Positions 32,261 through 40,118 of a stretch of DNA of 64,000 nt are shown piece after piece. Source of the stretch: CAVPDE01 sp963707125 (lineage in GTDB: Bacteria; Desulfobacterota; DSM-4660; Desulfatiglandales; HGW-15); contig CAVPOU010000017.1 of NCBI GenBank assembly GCA_963707125.1, forward strand, positions 62,001 through 126,000, given 5' to 3'. The notes below the pieces were generated by a model that had not been told where the DNA came from, did no database searches, and saw nothing but the letters and a program-made list of their open reading frames with translations. Numbering within the stretch: the stretch's first letter is position 1; every line of letters starts with the position of its first letter. A program made the position numbers and the translations under genes.

Positions 32261-34414
32261 ATGATGAGGTTTTCCGTCCGCACAGTCCTGATCCTGGCCC
32301 CGCTTCTTGTCATCCTCTTTCTCCTCCAGTCCTATTTCTGGGTGCCTACTTATGATGACCAAACCCGCGGGAACCCCGATCGTCTCAATGAGTACATTAC
32401 TGCTTCCATCGGTGATGCAGCCTTAATAAATCCGATCCTCTCTTCAGACAGTGCGAGCAGTACCATCCAAGATTTGGTATTCGAGGGCCTCATTGACCGA
32501 GACGCCGACCTCCGGTTTCGAGGTCGTCTCGCAACCTTGTGGGACATCTACGAGGAGGCTTTTTTCTACGTCAACGAAACTGCTGAAATCCCGGGTTTAG
32601 GCAAGGCAGGCCCAGAGGAGATCATTCGCCTCATCCACAAGGCCAAATCAGCGGAGGCTCAGAGCGACTCCAAGTTCCGATCCTCCCTCGATAACATTAA
32701 GGAAATTTCCTTCATACCCCCCGAGCAATTTCAGACATCAAAGGTCGAAAAGGGCAAGCAGGGGGCCAAAGATAGGGAAACAAAAATCGATGTTCGTGCA
32801 CCAGGCAGAATCAAACTGGTATTAGAGCACGTGGATCAAGATCTCTTTGAAAGCCTTTCTCGTATCCTCGGAGAAAACTATTTCAGTTCTTTTCCATCCG
32901 AAGCATTTGTCAGCATTGGCCCTGGAGATATCCCTGGACTCCCCGATGAGAGACTTAAACCATGGGCCGCAGAGATCCTCCCCTCAGTAGAGCATAACCC
33001 CATTATCCTTTTTCATCTGAGACCAAACGTGAGATTCCATGACGGACATGTCTTTAACGCCAATGACGTGAAGTTCACCTATGAAGCCATCATGGACCCC
33101 AAGAACCTCTCTCCTCGCATCGCCGACTACGAACCGGTCAAGCAAGTGGACGTCGTTGACCCCATGACGGTGCGCATTGTCTACAAGCGCCTCTATTCTC
33201 CTGCTATAGGCACCTGGGCCATGGGCATTCTTCCGGAGCATCTTCTGAACAGCGTTGCTCTGAAGAAAGAGGCTCTCCGACGGGGCATGAACCCTGAGAA
33301 CTTCTCCATGCGCCAGAGCAACTTCAATCGCCAGCCCGTGGGCTGCGGCCCTTTCGTCTTCCAGGAGTGGAAGTCTGATCAGTACATTGTTCTTGATCGG
33401 TTCAATGAATATTGGGAAGGGCCCCCGAACTACAAGCGTTACGTCTACCGAATCATACCTGATCTTCTCACCGAGGAGATGGAGTTCTATGCCGGAACCG
33501 TAGATACCTACGGCGTCCAACCCCATCAAGTCCAGAGACTGGAGCGTGATTTTCGATATCAGAGTTTCTCAGGGCTTTCCTTCGGGTACACGTACATCGG
33601 ATATAACCTGCGACGCCCACCTTTTGATGACCGTCGAGTTCGCACTGCCCTGGGAATGGCTGTTGATGTGAACAAGATCATCCAGTATGTCCTTTATGGT
33701 CAGGGCGAACCGATCACCGGCCCCTTTCCTAAGCAGACCGAATACTACGATCGAAACATTAGACCCCTCCCTTACGATCCGGAAGGCGCTTTGAGACTTC
33801 TTCAAGAGGCCGGCTGGAAGAAGCGCAGCGACGGCTGGTTGGAAAAAGATGGAAAGAGATTCCAGTTTACTCTCATCACGAACAGCGGAAATGATATCCG
33901 AAAGTCGGTGATGGCCATTGTCCAGGACGCCTGGAGGCAGATCGGTATCGACGTGCGCACCGATCTACTTGAATGGTCTGTTTTCATCCAGGAACGGGTC
34001 AACAAACTGGATTTTGATGCTCTTGTCCTCGGCTGGCAAATGGGGATAGAGCCGGATCTATACCAGATTTGGCACTCCAGCCAGATCAATCCCTATCAAC
34101 TCAATTTTGTGGGATTTAAGAACCATGAAGCGGATGATCTCATTGTCAAGATCCGGCAGGAATATGATTATGAACGGCAGGTTTCAGACTGTCACAGGCT
34201 CCATGAAATCATCGCTCATGAACAACCCTACACTTTTCTCTATGTGGGCAAGTGGACGGCCATTTTAGACAAGCGCATCGTCATCAAGGAGGTGGATTCC
34301 CAGGGAAGGGTCACCTATAGAAAGATCACTCCGACAAAAACAGGTAACTTCACCTTCTATTTCAACAAGTGGATCAAATTACCCGAGGTACCCTCGTTCA
34401 GTGCAGAGGGTTAG
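32261..34414 (+). CDS. ABC transporter substrate-binding protein, family 5 (oligopeptide type), membrane-anchored
   Basis: 717 residues, longer than the usual 500-600. The N-terminus has an uncleaved-looking helix (VRTVLILAPLLVILFLLQSY) and no lipobox, so it is probably anchored to the inner membrane facing the periplasm. SBP_bac_5 features: NPIILFHLRPNVRFHDGHVF, NANDVKFTYEAIMDP, GCGPFVFQEWKSDQYIVLDR and DDRRVRTALGMAVDVNKIIQ. An insert of about 130 residues (about 90-220) is predicted helical and charged. It is followed by the two permeases and two ATPases of one importer. Confidence 0.9.
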   Translation: MMRFSVRTVLILAPLLVILFLLQSYFWVPTYDDQTRGNPDRLNEYITASIGDAALINPILSSDSASSTIQDLVFEGLIDRDADLRFRGRLATLWDIYEEAFFYVNETAEIPGLGKAGPEEIIRLIHKAKSAEAQSDSKFRSSLDNIKEISFIPPEQFQTSKVEKGKQGAKDRETKIDVRAPGRIKLVLEHVDQDLFESLSRILGENYFSSFPSEAFVSIGPGDIPGLPDERLKPWAAEILPSVEHNPIILFHLRPNVRFHDGHVFNANDVKFTYEAIMDPKNLSPRIADYEPVKQVDVVDPMTVRIVYKRLYSPAIGTWAMGILPEHLLNSVALKKEALRRGMNPENFSMRQSNFNRQPVGCGPFVFQEWKSDQYIVLDRFNEYWEGPPNYKRYVYRIIPDLLTEEMEFYAGTVDTYGVQPHQVQRLERDFRYQSFSGLSFGYTYIGYNLRRPPFDDRRVRTALGMAVDVNKIIQYVLYGQGEPITGPFPKQTEYYDRNIRPLPYDPEGALRLLQEAGWKKRSDGWLEKDGKRFQFTLITNSGNDIRKSVMAIVQDAWRQIGIDVRTDLLEWSVFIQERVNKLDFDALVLGWQMGIEPDLYQIWHSSQINPYQLNFVGFKNHEADDLIVKIRQEYDYERQVSDCHRLHEIIAHEQPYTFLYVGKWTAILDKRIVIKEVDSQGRVTYRKITPTKTGNFTFYFNKWIKLPEVPSFSAEG

Positions 34415-34439
34415 TTTCAAGCTGGACGCTTTGATTTTC

Positions 34440-34565
34440 ATTTTCAGGCATTTTGTTTTTTCGTGCTTTCGTCATTTCGTGCTTTCGTGTTTGCTTTTCG
34501 GTTTTTCAACTTTAGACACTTTAGCGCACTTTAGCCTCCGGCCTGTAGGGCCTACGGCCCGGAGG
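34440..34565 (+). repeat. TTTCGTGC low-complexity run and CCTCCGGCC palindrome, copy 2
   Basis: 34460-34495 repeats units of the form CGTGCTTTCGTCATTT; similar strings occur at 62587-62632 and, inverted, at 36966-37000. 34535-34565 is an exact copy of the palindrome at 19292. The block ends in CACTTTAGGCACTTCTT, directly before the permease ATG. Confidence 0.75.
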
Positions 34566-34584
34566 CGCACTTTAGGCACTTCTT

Positions 34585-35544
34585 ATGCTTTCTTTCATCG
34601 GTAGAAGCATTATACAAAAGATCATCACTCTCTTCTTCGTCTCCATTGTTTCCTTTCTCATTGTCTATCTTGCCCCGGGAAAGCCGAGCCAGGTGGACCC
34701 GCTCAATCCCAAGTTCACTCCCGAGATCGTGGAGCGTTTTCGTAAGGCCTTTCATCTCGATAAACCTCTCCATATCCAATATTTTTATTACTACAGAGAC
34801 CTATTCACGGGCAAAACCGTATCCTGGAAAGACAACCAGCCCGTGCTCCTAAAAATCTTTGAACGTTTTCTGAACAGCCTTCCCCTTTTCCTTGTAGGCA
34901 CGATCATCACCTGGACTCTATCGTTCCCCATCGGTATTCGCGCTGCCATTTTCAGAGGAGGATTTTACGACCGTTCCACCACCTTCTTCTCATACCTGCT
35001 GATCTCGATCCCCGGTTTCTTTTTTGCTTACATTCTTATCATCTTCGTGGTGACCCGTTTTCAAATCCCCGTCATCGGAATGGAAACGTTCGGGCTCGGG
35101 GACGCCTCTTGGCTTCGGACGATGATGGATCGAGTCTGGCATCTTTTCATCCCTTCGGTGCTCGGCGCCACCGGCGGTATTGCCGTTCTTTCACGCTACG
35201 TGCGAAGCCAGATGCTTGAGGTGGAGGGCCAGGACTACGTGAGGACCGCCAGGGCCAAGGGCCTTACTTCCGAACAGGTCCACTATAAGCACGCTTTGCG
35301 CAACGCCCTTTTACCTTTTGTCACCATGTTCGGACTTATTCTGCCTGGCTTGATTGGGGGTTCGGTCATCATCGAATCTATCTTTTCCTGGCCCGGGATG
35401 GGGAGAATGGCGTACGAAGCGATTCTCGCGCGGGATTATCCGGTCATCCTGACCGTGAACTTCATTTCAGCGGTGCTGGTACTCATCGGGACTTTGATCT
35501 CCGATGTGCTGTACCTTGTCGTTGATCCGAGGATCAGGTTATAG
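34585..35544 (+). CDS. ABC transporter permease, DppB/OppB type
   Basis: 319 residues, six membrane helices. N-terminal FFVSIVSFLIVYLAPGKP is the family start (PGDP variant). The EAA loop reads RTARAKGLTSEQVHYKHALR and the end DVLYLVVDPRIRL. Brings a peptide-like substrate across the inner membrane with the permease at 35793. The start follows TTTAGG eight bases away, supplied by the upstream repeat. Confidence 0.93.
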   Translation: MLSFIGRSIIQKIITLFFVSIVSFLIVYLAPGKPSQVDPLNPKFTPEIVERFRKAFHLDKPLHIQYFYYYRDLFTGKTVSWKDNQPVLLKIFERFLNSLPLFLVGTIITWTLSFPIGIRAAIFRGGFYDRSTTFFSYLLISIPGFFFAYILIIFVVTRFQIPVIGMETFGLGDASWLRTMMDRVWHLFIPSVLGATGGIAVLSRYVRSQMLEVEGQDYVRTARAKGLTSEQVHYKHALRNALLPFVTMFGLILPGLIGGSVIIESIFSWPGMGRMAYEAILARDYPVILTVNFISAVLVLIGTLISDVLYLVVDPRIRL

Positions 35545-35576
35545 AAGTGCCTAAAGTGACTAAAGTGAGCTGCATG

Positions 35577-35760
35577 GCGGCACGGACTGGTGGCACGGAC
35601 AAGCTGAGCTTGTCCGTGTTACGAAGTAACGAGGACTGCGTCGCACCTAGGGAATCACGGACAAACAAAGTTTGTCCGTGCCACCCATGTGTGATTGGTT
35701 TTGTGGTTTTTCAACTTTAGACACTTTAGCCTCCGGCCTGTAGGGCCTACGGCCCGGAGG
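35577..35760 (+). repeat. Dispersed hairpin repeat copy 2 and CCTCCGGCC palindrome copy 3
   Basis: 35577-35685 repeats the unit of 19061-19181 almost base for base, with hairpins CACGGACAAGC/GCTTGTCCGTG (35594-35618) and CACGGACAAAC/GTTTGTCCGTG (35656-35680). 35730-35760 is the third copy of the CCTCCGGCC palindrome. The same order is seen upstream of acpS. Confidence 0.88.
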
Positions 35761-35792
35761 GGCACTTCTTCTCACTTTAGGCATTTATCATT

Positions 35793-36938
35793 ATGACAAC
35801 TCCTCAATTCAACTCTATCTCTGATGCTCCTCTCGCGCCTAGGCGTTCCCGGTTGGAGGAGTCCTGGCGGCTGCTGAAAAAGAACAAGCTCGCTATGGCA
35901 GGTTTTTTGATATTTGTCCTGTTCTTTCTCATCGCCCTCACAGGGGTGTGGCTGACATCAGGCACAAAGCCGGTAATCGATCCATCTCTCGTGCGCCTTC
36001 CTGAAAAACTGCGCCCTCCCCTTTCAAAACCGATTATAGAGATTCTGCGGCCGGAGGAAATTCCTGCGTTGGGAATTTATCTGTTTGGCACCGATGAGTT
36101 GGGCCGTGATGTGTTCGCAAGAATGCTCCAGGGTGCATGGGTCTCTTTGACTGTCGGTTTTGTTGCGGTAGGAATCTCCGTTCTGGTCGGGATCCTTATG
36201 GGTGGCCTTTCAGGTTACTACGGTGAAAGGCCGGTCAGCCTGCGCCATGTATTCACCTCTTTCTTCCTTTTGGTCGGAATCGGATTCTTGTCCGCTGGAA
36301 ACTTTACTGTCGCAACGATCCTATGCTTCATCGCACTAGTCCTTGTGGCCATCTCAAAGAATGCAGCAGTCCATCGGTACCCATGGATCCGGTTTCTTTT
36401 CGCAGGGACCTTTTCCGTAGACACCCTGATCATGCGATTTGTGGACATCATGCTCTGCTTCCCCAGTTTCTTCCTGATACTCACAGTGGTCGCTCTTCTT
36501 CCGCCAAGCATCTACAACATCATGATCGTCATCGGCCTCACCAGCTGGGAAGGGACTGCTCGCTTTGTCCGTGCTGAATTTCTCTCCCTCAGGGAACAGG
36601 ATTTTGTCACTGCTGCCAGAGCCCTCGGCATCAGAGATCTGCGAATCATCTTTCGGCACATGATTCCCAACGCGATCGCACCCGTCCTTGTTTCCGCCAC
36701 CATCGGCATCGCCGGTGCCATTCTGACCGAGGCCGGATTGAGTTTTCTTGGTTTTGGAGTTCCGCCCCCCCATGCGACGTGGGGCAACATTCTCTCGGAT
36801 GGGAAGAGGTTCATCTTCGATGCGCCGTGGCTGACCTTTGTGCCCGGGTTTGCCATTTTGATAGTCGTCCTATCCTTTAATCTCTTTGGTGAAGGCTTGC
36901 GGGACATTTTCAATCCCAAGCTGAGGGAGAGATATTAG
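35793..36938 (+). CDS. ABC transporter permease, DppC/OppC type
   Basis: 381 residues, longer than the usual 290-300 because of an extra hydrophobic stretch (about residues 150-205). GTDELGRDVFARMLQGAWVS is the typical post-helix-1 motif, and ARALGIRDLRIIFRHMIPNA the EAA loop, ending FNPKLRERY. Partner of the 34585 permease. Confidence 0.92.
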   Translation: MTTPQFNSISDAPLAPRRSRLEESWRLLKKNKLAMAGFLIFVLFFLIALTGVWLTSGTKPVIDPSLVRLPEKLRPPLSKPIIEILRPEEIPALGIYLFGTDELGRDVFARMLQGAWVSLTVGFVAVGISVLVGILMGGLSGYYGERPVSLRHVFTSFFLLVGIGFLSAGNFTVATILCFIALVLVAISKNAAVHRYPWIRFLFAGTFSVDTLIMRFVDIMLCFPSFFLILTVVALLPPSIYNIMIVIGLTSWEGTARFVRAEFLSLREQDFVTAARALGIRDLRIIFRHMIPNAIAPVLVSATIGIAGAILTEAGLSFLGFGVPPPHATWGNILSDGKRFIFDAPWLTFVPGFAILIVVLSFNLFGEGLRDIFNPKLRERY

Positions 36939-36942
36939 AGAA

Positions 36943-37976
36943 GTGCCTAAAGTGTCTGAAGAGAGAATCACGAAAACACGAAAAGACGAAAGCACGAAAA
37001 GGAATGGCTTGTTGTCAGTGCAAGATCTGAAGGTTTACTTCCGGGGCGATGAGACCCTGGCTCGCGCCCTAGACGGAGTGAGCTATGACGTCCGCAAAGG
37101 GGAGACGGTCTGCCTTGTGGGTGAGTCGGGCTGTGGTAAGACCGTCTCAGCCCTGACGATTCTCGGCCTCATTCCCCGGCCACCCGGTGAAATCGCCGGG
37201 GGCAAGATCCTTTTTCACGGCAAAAACCTTTTGGCCCTCGGGGAAGAGGAACTGCAGAAAATTCGGGGAAGCCGGATTGCTATGGTTTTCCAGGAGCCCA
37301 TGACTTCGCTCAATCCGGTCTTCACGGTCGGCGACCAAATCAAAGAGGCCATTCTCGTGCATGAAAACATCGCGGAAGCAGGGCTTAATGAAAGGTGCCT
37401 TCATCTTCTGCGAGACGTCGGCATTCCTTCTCCTGAAGAGCGGATCAAGGACTATCCTCATCAACTGAGCGGTGGGCAGAGACAAAGAGTCATGATTGCC
37501 ATGGCTTTGGGTGCAATCCGGACCTTGTCATTGCCGATGAACCGACAACCGCTCTTGACGTGACCATTCAAAAGCAGATTCTCAATCTCTTTGGAAAACT
37601 CCAGAAAAACCGCGGCATGTCACTTCTTTACATCACCCACGATCTCAACGTGGTGTCCAACATTGCGGACCGGATTTACGTCATGTATGCAGGAGTGATC
37701 GTGGAGCAGGGAGAAAGAGCGGCTATTTTCAAAGACTCCCGTCACCCCTACACCCAAGGACTGCTGGCATCCCTTCCGAATCGCTCCAAGAGGGGAGGGA
37801 CGCTGCACAGTATCCCTGGAACAGTGCCGGATCCTGCTTTCAAGCCCATGGGATGCCCTTTTCATCCGCGGTGCGAGCATGCCATAGAGACGTGTCGCAT
37901 GGAGTTTCCCGAGCTTTGCGATCACGGCGACGGGCACCTGAGCCGTTGTCCTGTGCTGTATGGCACACGGAAATGA
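36943..37976 (+). pseudogene. ABC transporter ATP-binding protein, DppD type, one frameshift
   Basis: Walker A GESGCGKTVSA, signature LSGGQRQRVMIAMAL, then a break: the first frame reads GAIRTLSLPMNRQPL and stops at 37563, while the next frame gives GCNPDLVIADEPTTALDVTI. One missing G in a G-run at about 37511 explains it. The rest is intact to 37976, including the Cys-rich tail GCPFHPRCEHAIETC. The first 20 codons from GTG 36943 come from a CACGAAA repeat; TTG 37009, 6 bases after AAGG, may be the true start. All other genes of this importer are intact, so a read error is likely. Confidence 0.8.
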
Positions 37977-37980
37977 GCTC

Positions 37981-38016
37981 AGGATAAAGGTCAAAGGGTA
38001 AAGGAGAAAGGATGAA
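37981..38016 (+). repeat. AAAGG unit array, left arm flanking the S23-type gene
   Basis: Degenerate units GGATAAAGGTCAAAGGGTAA and so on. The complementary orientation (CCTTTGTCCTTT units) lies at 38408-38453, so the two arms could pair around the gene between them. Confidence 0.7.
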
Positions 38017-38018
38017 GC

Positions 38019-38378
38019 ATGGCGATGAGATTCGAAGATCTTGAAGTCTGGAAAAGGTCCGCAAGGCTGTCTGCCAATATTTACAAAGCCTTACGGGACC
38101 TGAGCGATTATGGTTTCAAAGACCAGATTACACGGTGTTCTTTATCCATTCCAAGCAATACTGCTGAAGGCTTTGAAAGACTCTCACAAAAGGAGTGTTT
38201 GAGTTTTCTCTCCTATGCAAAAGGTTCGTGTGCTGAGTTGAGAACGCAGATCCTTATTGGCATCGAGATAGGGTATATCAGGCCGGACATCGGAAAGATC
38301 TGGGTCAAGGAAACGAGGGAAATATCCTCCATGCTTGCCGGCCTCATAAAGACAAAGAAAAGGTTTGTAAAGAAATAG
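38019..38378 (+). CDS. Four-helix-bundle protein, S23 / 23S rRNA intervening-sequence family
   Basis: 119 residues: MRFEDLEVWKRSARLSANIY, then DQITRCSLSIPSNTAEGFER and FLSYAKGSCAELRTQILIGI. This is the family encoded inside intervening sequences of 23S rRNA in Leptospira and Coxiella and also scattered in genomes; it is related to Avd of diversity-generating retroelements. Molecular role unknown. It separates the two ATPase genes of the importer and is flanked by inverted AAAGG arrays, which suggests insertion as a unit. Confidence 0.85.
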   Translation: MAMRFEDLEVWKRSARLSANIYKALRDLSDYGFKDQITRCSLSIPSNTAEGFERLSQKECLSFLSYAKGSCAELRTQILIGIEIGYIRPDIGKIWVKETREISSMLAGLIKTKKRFVKK

Positions 38379-38407
38379 TGATTAGCGTCCTGCTCTCCAA
38401 TTAGGGT

Positions 38408-38453
38408 TTTGCCTTTGTCCTTTTGCCTTTGTCCTTTATCCTTTGTCCTTTGG
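38408..38453 (+). repeat. CCTTT unit array, right arm flanking the S23-type gene
   Basis: Units GCCTTTGTCC / TTTATCCTTTGTCC, complementary in orientation to the left arm at 37981-38016. Ends 7 bases before the DppF-type ATG. Confidence 0.7.
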
Positions 38454-38460
38454 GAATGAA

Positions 38461-39447
38461 ATGGCTGTGCATAGTTCTAACGACAATACGATGCTACTCA
38501 TCCGAGGTCTCCAAAAATATTTCCCTGTGCGGAGAGGTTTCCTGCAAAAGGTTATCGGCTGGGTCAAGGCCGTGGATGGCGTCGATTTTGCCATCGATCA
38601 CGGCAAGACCATCGGTTTGGTCGGAGAAAGCGGATGCGGGAAATCAACGATCGGCAGGCTTATCTTGCGGCTTCTGGAGCCTGATCAAGGCACCATCCTC
38701 TATAAAGGCCGGGACATTGCACCCCTCTCCCAGAAGGAAGTAGCGCCTCTCAGAAAGGAGATGCAGATCATTTTTCAGGATCCCTTCGGTTCCCTGAACC
38801 CCAGAATGACGGCCGGACAGTCGATCGAGGAAGGGCTGAGAACGTTAAGGGTCAAGGGTCGCGCCGAACGAAGGACCCGGGTCGAAAAGCTTCTCAACAT
38901 GGTGGGGATGGCCCCTTCTGCAGCGGATCGGTATCCCCATGAGTTCAGCGGAGGACAGCGTCAGAGGATCGGCATCGCGAGAGCGCTCAGTGTGGAGCCT
39001 TCTCTCATCATTTGCGACGAACCGGTCTCAGCCCTGGACGTTTCCATCCAGGCGCAAATCATCAACCTTCTCAAGGAACTCCAGAATCGTCTCGGGCTCA
39101 GTTATCTTTTCATCTCCCACGACCTCCATGTGGTGGGCTACATCAGTGACAGGGTCGCCGTCATGTATCTCGGTCACATCATGGAGTATGCGCCCACCGA
39201 AGAATTGTTCGATCACCCGCTTCACCCATACACCCACGCTCTTCTCTCTGCCGTCCCAACCCCTGGAAAGGAAAGCTCGCAGGAGTCTGAAGAGCTTGCA
39301 GGGGATGTGCCGAGCCCCTTCAACCCGCCGCCCGGCTGCAAGTTTCAGGGAAGATGCCCTCTGGTCGAAGATCGCTGCAGGGCTGAAGAAATCAGATTCT
39401 ATCCAGTGCGGGATGGTCACACGGTGCGGTGCTGGAAAGTGGTTTGA
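38461..39447 (+). CDS. ABC transporter ATP-binding protein, DppF type
   Basis: 328 residues from ATG 38461. Walker A GLVGESGCGKSTIGRLIL, signature EFSGGQRQRIGIARALS, Walker B LIICDEPVSALDVS, and the family's C-terminal GCKFQGRCPLVEDRC. Drives the importer with the DppD-type ATPase. The upstream three-residue-longer option is less likely. The Shine-Dalgarno-like sequence is poor (TTTGGGAATGA), as expected after the array insertion. Confidence 0.93.
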   Translation: MAVHSSNDNTMLLIRGLQKYFPVRRGFLQKVIGWVKAVDGVDFAIDHGKTIGLVGESGCGKSTIGRLILRLLEPDQGTILYKGRDIAPLSQKEVAPLRKEMQIIFQDPFGSLNPRMTAGQSIEEGLRTLRVKGRAERRTRVEKLLNMVGMAPSAADRYPHEFSGGQRQRIGIARALSVEPSLIICDEPVSALDVSIQAQIINLLKELQNRLGLSYLFISHDLHVVGYISDRVAVMYLGHIMEYAPTEELFDHPLHPYTHALLSAVPTPGKESSQESEELAGDVPSPFNPPPGCKFQGRCPLVEDRCRAEEIRFYPVRDGHTVRCWKVV

Positions 39448-39507
39448 TTACCCTCCCTTTTTCCCCTTGACATTTCGCCGAAACTTAGCCAGATTACTTG
39501 AAACAAC

Positions 39508-39581
39508 TGGGGGATCGTTCAGCGGCAGGACGATGGGTTCTGGCCCCATTAACCGAGGTTCGAATCCTCGTCCCCCAGCCA
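39508..39581 (+). tRNA. tRNA-Gln (CTG)
   Basis: Cloverleaf: acceptor TGGGGGA/TCCCCCA, D stem GTTC/GGAC, anticodon stem ATGGG/CCCAT with loop TTCTGGC (anticodon CTG), T arm CGAGG TTCGAAT CCTCG, discriminator G and encoded CCA. Confidence 0.95.
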
Positions 39582-39595
39582 AAAACTCAGAAAAA

Positions 39596-39666
39596 AGTAG
39601 GCAGTACGCTGTAAGCACTGCTATTTCTTGTTTTACTCCTTAGTGCTTACTGTCTTCTGCTTACTG
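39596..39666 (+). repeat. Inverted array of AGTAAGC units between two tRNA genes
   Basis: Left arm AGTAGGCAGTACGCTGTAAG (39597 on) and right arm TAGTGCTTACTGTCTTCTGC (39641 on) are complementary in outline. The same unit recurs at 62531-62567. Confidence 0.6.
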
Positions 39667-39676
39667 ACAAAAGACG

Positions 39677-39751
39677 GTCCCATCGTCTAGCGGTCTAGGA
39701 TATCGCCCTCTCACGGCGAAGACAGGGGTTCGATTCCCCTTGGGACTGCCA
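39677..39751 (+). tRNA. tRNA-Glu (CTC)
   Basis: Cloverleaf: acceptor GGTCCCA with TGGGACT (one G-U end pair), anticodon stem TCGCC/GGCGA with loop CTCTCAC (anticodon CTC), T arm AGGGG TTCGATT CCCCT, discriminator G and encoded CCA. Confidence 0.95.
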
Positions 39752-39761
39752 CCGAAATTCC

Positions 39762-39795
39762 AAAGGGTTAGCCCCTGGGCTAGCCCTTTCTTGTC
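39762..39795 (+). terminator. Terminator after tRNA-Glu
   Basis: AAAGGGTTAGCC (39762-39773) pairs with GGCTAGCCCTTT (39778-39789), loop CCTG, followed by CTTGTC. One T-G pair in the stem. Confidence 0.7.
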
Positions 39796-39845
39796 CTCAA
39801 GAAAAATCCGATGCGAAAATAAGGGATACAATCCTGCATTTCTCC

Positions 39846-39875
39846 TTGACACGCGGGAGGTAAATCAGCTATATT
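39846..39875 (+). promoter_or_regulatory. Sigma-70-type promoter of the asd leader
   Basis: TTGACA (39846-39851), 18-base spacer, TATATT (39870-39875). Transcription would start near 39882, about 35 bases before the leader peptide ATG. Confidence 0.7.
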
Positions 39876-39916
39876 TCATTTATAACTAACAGGCACAAAA
39901 GAAAGATTTGTCAATT

Positions 39917-40027
39917 ATGGATTCCCTTCGTCAAATGATCTCCTGCACTATGATGAGCACGTGCACGACCATGTGCACCGTCACGGGCACACCCAGGAGG
40001 GTCATTCGACGGCGGATCATGACATAG
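39917..40027 (+). CDS. Candidate leader peptide of asd attenuator (Thr/Met/Cys-rich)
   Basis: 36 codons from ATG 39917 to TAG 40025-40027. Residues 10-25 read CTMMSTCTTMCTVTGT: seven Thr, three Met and three Cys in 16. Over the whole peptide there are eight Thr and six Met. Asd makes the precursor shared by threonine, methionine and lysine, so the composition fits end-product sensing by ribosome stalling. It lies between a good promoter and a strong terminator ahead of asd. The ribosome site is weak (AAAGAAAG about 10-17 bases upstream). A His-rich reading in another frame has no start codon. Function is inferred from architecture. Confidence 0.65.
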   Translation: MDSLRQMISCTMMSTCTTMCTVTGTPRRVIRRRIMT

Positions 40028-40093
40028 CATAGCGTTTCATCAAGGGCAGTTCAAAGGCCCGCCGTCGAATAAGCGACGGTGGGCCTTTTTTTT
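40004..40093 (+). promoter_or_regulatory. Attenuator: antiterminator pairing and intrinsic terminator upstream of asd
   Basis: Terminator: AAAGGCCCGCCGTCG (40053-40067), loop AATAAG, CGACGGTGGGCCTTT (40074-40088), one G-U pair, then T to 40093. Antiterminator: ATTCGACGGCGG (40004-40015) is the exact complement of CCGCCGTCGAAT (40059-40070), the terminator's 5' arm. The upstream strand lies in the last leader codons, 10 bases before the stop, where a ribosome finishing the leader would cover it. These are the mutually exclusive structures of a classical attenuator. Confidence 0.75.
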
Positions 40094-40118
40094 CACTACA
40101 CAACAGGAGGTGAATGTC

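Noticed and set aside
39886..40030. His-rich reading of the asd leader (YDEHVHDHVHRHGHTQEGH)
   Set aside because: In this frame there is no ATG, GTG or TTG after the stop at 39883. The same bases read from ATG 39917 give the Thr/Met/Cys leader, and the promoter, terminator and antiterminator fit that reading.
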